Source: Pantoea agglomerans (GTDB lineage Bacteria > Pseudomonadota > Gammaproteobacteria > Enterobacterales > Enterobacteriaceae). From it: a stretch of DNA of 64,000 bases. The translations under genes and the position numbers were made by a program. Within the stretch, counting starts at the first letter, position 1. Each line of letters starts with the position of its first letter. The stretch is taken from NCBI RefSeq assembly GCF_020149765.1, contig NZ_CP083808.1, positions 124,001 through 188,000 of the forward strand, in the 5' to 3' direction. Shown one piece after another: positions 60,910-64,000 of this stretch. The notes under the pieces were generated by a model. It was given only the letters and a program-made list of their open reading frames with translations, had not been told where the DNA came from and searched no databases.

Positions 60910-62247
60910 ATGCTGACTAAACGCCCTTGCTCTTTGGCTGCCGAGGTGGCCTTGAATCGTCACCCGGCAGGACTAAAAGAAAATCATCACTATCGATATG
61001 AACGCTACCGTGAAACGCTGTCGCTTAATGCATTTATTGCTTATGATGCGCAGCGTTTGCATGGTGAAATCCCACCTGCGAAGTCCACGTCCGCACCGCT
61101 TTTTGGGCTGCCTTTTTCCTGTAAAGACAATATCAACGCTAGCGGATTCGCGACCACAGCGGGTACGCCGGGACTGGCTGATTTCCTTCCTGAAAAAGAT
61201 GCCCCCGTCGTTGCGCGCTTAATTGAGCAGGGTGCAGTGCTGTGCGGCAAAAATAATATGCATGAATTATCGTTTGGCGTGACTTCATGTAATGGCACCT
61301 GGGGCACGGTAGGCAATCCGGCTCATCCCGGTCATCTTGCTGGTGGCAGCAGTGGGGGCTGCGCTGCGGCTGTCGCAGCGGGTGCCTGCGCTTTCGCCGT
61401 GGGAACCGATACCGGGGGATCGGTGCGTATTCCGGCCTCGCTGTGTGGCCTGTCAGGATTCCGGCCGACCACCGGCCGCTACTCCTCTGCTGGCATTGTG
61501 CCTGTTTCCCACACCCGGGATACGCCAGGCTTTATTGCACCCGGCGTCTCCGATATCGTGCTGCTTGATGCCGCCCTTATGGACGAAACGCCGGTTGAGC
61601 CGGAGATGCCGCGCCGCGTGGGTTTTCCTGCAGGCTTTTTATGGCAGGGGCTGGATAGCGCGGTAGAGAAGCGGTGCAGGGAAGCTGTCGCCAGGCTTGA
61701 GGAGCAGGGGGTGGAAGTCGTCACCATTGATGACAGCCATCTTGGCGAACTGAATGCGTCAGTTCAGTTTGCCGTTCCGTTTTATGAATTTTTTATCGAT
61801 TTCCCGCGCTTTCTGCTCGGTGAAGGGCTCGAATGGCGATTCCAGTCGATTCTGGACCAGCTGAGCGATGCCCAGGTACGTAATCTTCTTCAACGGCAGC
61901 TGCAGCAGTGCAGCGTTTCCTGGGATGACTATCTGGCCGGCCTGTGCACCACAGGCGATGTGCGCACCGCCTGGCAAGAGATGTTTTCTGAACATCAGCT
62001 TGATGTTTTACTTTACCCAACCGTGAGCTGTGCCGTGCCGCGCCTGACGGAAGCGCATAATCCTGTTGTTTTTGAAAAACTGGTGCGCAATACGGATCTC
62101 GCCAGCAGTGCCGGCGCCCCCAGCCTGACTTTGCCGGTGGGCAGAGCAGGTGAACTCTCTATTGGTCTTTCTGTGGATGGTCTGCCAGGAGAGGATCGCC
62201 AGCTAATGCGTTATGCTCTGGCGGTCGCTCGCCTGGTGCAGGCTTAA
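60910..62247 (+). CDS. iaaH: Indoleacetamide hydrolase (IaaH), amidase signature family
   Basis: The 445-residue enzyme hydrolyses indole-3-acetamide to indole-3-acetic acid and ammonia. The amidase triad is visible: Lys72 in FSCKDN, Ser147 in GGSSGG, and Ser171 in GTDTGGSVRIPASLCG. Length is similar to known IaaH proteins, and the order iaaM-iaaH is the classic one. The start at 60910 has GAGAGCGAC in front. The substrate may also be phenylacetamide. Together with IaaM it forms the complete indole-3-acetamide pathway. Confidence 0.92.
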   Translation: MLTKRPCSLAAEVALNRHPAGLKENHHYRYERYRETLSLNAFIAYDAQRLHGEIPPAKSTSAPLFGLPFSCKDNINASGFATTAGTPGLADFLPEKDAPVVARLIEQGAVLCGKNNMHELSFGVTSCNGTWGTVGNPAHPGHLAGGSSGGCAAAVAAGACAFAVGTDTGGSVRIPASLCGLSGFRPTTGRYSSAGIVPVSHTRDTPGFIAPGVSDIVLLDAALMDETPVEPEMPRRVGFPAGFLWQGLDSAVEKRCREAVARLEEQGVEVVTIDDSHLGELNASVQFAVPFYEFFIDFPRFLLGEGLEWRFQSILDQLSDAQVRNLLQRQLQQCSVSWDDYLAGLCTTGDVRTAWQEMFSEHQLDVLLYPTVSCAVPRLTEAHNPVVFEKLVRNTDLASSAGAPSLTLPVGRAGELSIGLSVDGLPGEDRQLMRYALAVARLVQA

Positions 62248-62269
62248 TATTTTTTTATCGGAACATGTA

Positions 62270-63517
62270 ATGACAGAAATAGCATTAACCCAGCGTCAGC
62301 CTTCAGTATGGTGGGGCGCGATGATTATCTGCGGGACGGTGGTAGGCGCAGGGATGTTTACGCTGCCTGTGGTGATGGCCGGCGCCTGGTTCGGCTGGTC
62401 GCTGCTGATACTGCTGGTTAGCTGGGGATGTATGCTGCTGTCGGGGCTGATGTTCCAGCAGGCAAGCCGCTATTTTCCGCTCGGTGCCGGCTACGATACC
62501 TTAACCCGCTCGCTGTTAGGGCGCCGGTGGGCTGCGCTAAACGGCCTGAGCATCCTTTTTGTACTGGGCATTCTGACCTACGCCTATATTTCGGCCAGCG
62601 GGCCGGTCTATCAGCACTCGCTCAATAGCGCCGGTTTGCCTGTCTCTGTCGCGGGCGCGAAAGTGCTGCTGACGCTGTGCGTCGCCATCGTCGTCTGGCT
62701 GGGGACAAAGGGGGTCAGCAGGATCATGACCTTTTGCGTGCTGGCCAAACTTTTGCTGCTGGTGACGGTCTTCGGTGGCCTGCTCACGCAGGTCAATCTG
62801 CTTACGCTTGCCGACGCGGGAAGCGGCGAGGGCGGCTACTGGCCCTATGCGTTTGGCGTCCTGCCATTCTGCCTCGCCTCGTTCGGCTATCACGGCAATA
62901 TTACCGGCCTGATAAGCTACTATGGCGGCGAGCAGAAGCAGGTCAGGCGCGCGCTGGTGGTTGGCACGCTGATGTCACTGGTTATCTATCTGTTCTGGAT
63001 TACCGGTACCATGGGCAATCTGCCGCGCGCCTCGTTTCCCGCCGTGGTGGCAGCTGGCGGGGATATCGCCGCGCTGCTCGCCGCCTTACGCGATCGGCTG
63101 CATGTCGGCGCGCTGAACTTTATGATGACGCTGTTTTCCCATTTCGCGGTGATCGCCTCGTTTTTAGGGGTAACGGCTGGTCTGTTTGACTTTATCGCTG
63201 ACCGCCTGAAGCTGGGCGATACGCCGCTGGCGCGCTTTGAGGTGGCTTTGCTGACCTTTTTACCCGCCCTGGCCGCCTCACTATGGTTTCCCGACGGCTT
63301 CCTCGCCGCTATCGGCTTTGCCGGTCTTTTCGCTACGCTCTGGGCGGTCATTGTCCCCGCCTTACTCTATATCAAAGCGCGGAGACGCTTCGCTAAGCAG
63401 GAAAGAGCAGGGGCGCGGGGATCCCTTGCGGCGATGGTAGTTATAACCTTTGGCGTACTGAATATTCTGGCCTGGACGCTGAGCTGGCTCGATATGTTGC
63501 CAACGTTCAGCGGATAG
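62270..63517 (+). CDS. Aromatic amino acid permease, Mtr/TnaB type
   Basis: The 415-residue protein belongs to the HAAAP family, with 11 TM helices. It has WGAMIICGTVVGAGMFTLPV at its start and LPFCLASFGYHGN in the middle, both close to E. coli Mtr. It should import tryptophan (possibly tyrosine or indole) by proton symport. It is the last gene of the operon, 22 bp after iaaH, and so supplies IaaM with substrate. The start at 62270 is preferred over an in-frame start at 62213 that lies inside iaaH. Confidence 0.92.
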   Translation: MTEIALTQRQPSVWWGAMIICGTVVGAGMFTLPVVMAGAWFGWSLLILLVSWGCMLLSGLMFQQASRYFPLGAGYDTLTRSLLGRRWAALNGLSILFVLGILTYAYISASGPVYQHSLNSAGLPVSVAGAKVLLTLCVAIVVWLGTKGVSRIMTFCVLAKLLLLVTVFGGLLTQVNLLTLADAGSGEGGYWPYAFGVLPFCLASFGYHGNITGLISYYGGEQKQVRRALVVGTLMSLVIYLFWITGTMGNLPRASFPAVVAAGGDIAALLAALRDRLHVGALNFMMTLFSHFAVIASFLGVTAGLFDFIADRLKLGDTPLARFEVALLTFLPALAASLWFPDGFLAAIGFAGLFATLWAVIVPALLYIKARRRFAKQERAGARGSLAAMVVITFGVLNILAWTLSWLDMLPTFSG

Positions 63518-63886
63518 CGCGGGCTATTGTAGCGACAGGCCTGCTGCAGAGCGTCTTCAGTCAGGCCAGTAACCCTTATTATCGGCTGCATATCCATGCG
63601 GCTTTGCAGCAGGTGGCGGGCTAACCCTGTGCTCGCTTCCTGCTCGTCCTGGCCTGACTCCTCAGGTTATTTCTACAGCCGCTCTCTTTTGTCATCTTTC
63701 GCGAACCGGACTTGCCGGACTTTGAACCTTGCCTGATAGCGTGCAAAAGCAGAAACCTGAACGCACAGGACTGAAGCGCGATTTAACATGTGGCTCAATT
63801 CTGGCGCGTATAAATCAGCCAGCGGTTTGCCGCACCCGCAGCGCAGCGATATAGTTTGGCTGCGTTAATGACATAAGGATATGAAA
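63518..63886. other. Intergenic region after the auxin cluster
   Basis: No supported gene lies here. A start-less plus-strand frame of about 30-40 codons ends at a TAA at 63622-63624 (…NPYYRLHIHAALQQVAG) and may be a remnant. A small direct repeat CCGGACTT appears twice near 63705-63722. AAGGAT at 63875-63880 precedes the next gene. No clear terminator was found for the operon. Confidence 0.45.
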
Positions 63887-64000
63887 ATGAAACTATTTAG
63901 ATGGCATTTTTGCACCATGCTTGCCGCTTCGCTGCTGCTGACGGCCTGTGCCGGACAGCAGAGCAGCGCCGAACGCAACGCCAGCCATGCCGTTGCGAAA
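63887..64000 (+). CDS. Lipoprotein gene, 5' part only
   Basis: From the second ATG of the pair (63887) the frame gives MKLFRWHFCTMLAASLLLTA followed by Cys, a lipobox (LTAC), and then a polar Gln/Ser/Ala-rich segment to the window edge (38 codons). An AAGGAT site lies 6 nt upstream. It is a lipoprotein; the family cannot be judged from this part. Confidence 0.7.
   Translation, partial: MKLFRWHFCTMLAASLLLTACAGQQSSAERNASHAVAK

Overview
The window looks like chromosomal DNA from an Enterobacterales bacterium, most probably an Erwiniaceae member (Pantoea, Mixta or Erwinia type). Many products are close to enterobacterial proteins (BluF, AriR/YmgA, MdtJI, ClcA, YedK, Mtr-type permease, TraT), most DNA is GC-rich with typical enteric Shine-Dalgarno sites, and the tryptophan-to-auxin genes are of a kind known from plant-associated relatives. 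The genus is an inference. No rRNA, tRNA, CRISPR array or complete insertion sequence was seen. About 60 genes are supported.

Layout. 1-6.4 kb is accessory: an AT-rich MccF-like S66 peptidase cut by the window edge, an RND efflux pair (adaptor plus permease), and a NadS-type toxin-antitoxin locus whose toxin carries a premature stop while the antitoxin is intact. 7-12.4 kb is one operon: an aspartase/fumarase-superfamily lyase, a GNAT enzyme, a polar amino acid ABC importer and an M20 hydrolase, which looks like uptake and breakdown of one unknown N-substituted amino acid. A chemoreceptor follows. 14.7-22 kb pairs a Zn alcohol dehydrogenase of the formaldehyde dehydrogenase type, divergently, with a four-gene operon coding for a cysteine-type formate dehydrogenase, its DUF1641 partner and a short-loop bd-type quinol oxidase, a complete formate-to-oxygen chain. 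22-34 kb holds clcA, yedK, an unknown lipoprotein, a 57-residue membrane protein, a second Zn dehydrogenase, a LexA-controlled orphan phage antirepressor, an exported type I dehydroquinase, an IclR regulator and MFS transporter that share operator motifs, a CGNR protein and an Asp-nucleophile hydrolase. 34-40.5 kb has a light/UV theme: bluF with an apparently intact EAL domain, uvsE, and an ariR-ymgA pair behind TTGTACA-type operators. 40.5-52.6 kb holds an SDR, a LysR regulator, mdtJI with upstream leader ORFs, a class II uvrA, a lone nlpA-type lipoprotein behind MetJ boxes, a frameshifted acetyltransferase, traT and a metallophosphoesterase.

The most interesting segment is 53.7-63.5 kb. A LysR gene is divergent from a tightly packed operon with an MFS transporter (frameshifted near its start), an NTF2-fold protein, a flavin/2Fe-2S reductase, Rieske oxygenase alpha and beta subunits, a tryptophan 2-monooxygenase (IaaM), an indoleacetamide hydrolase (IaaH) and an Mtr-type aromatic amino acid permease. 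Import plus IaaM plus IaaH predicts tryptophan (or phenylalanine) to the arylacetamide and then to the arylacetic acid. Combining this with a complete three-component Rieske dioxygenase and an exporter is not an arrangement I recognise, and it predicts an oxygenated auxin-like product or a private catabolic route.

Two genes (49.7 and 54.7 kb) carry the same kind of lesion, one base missing from a T6 run, so the assembly should be checked there before either is called a pseudogene.
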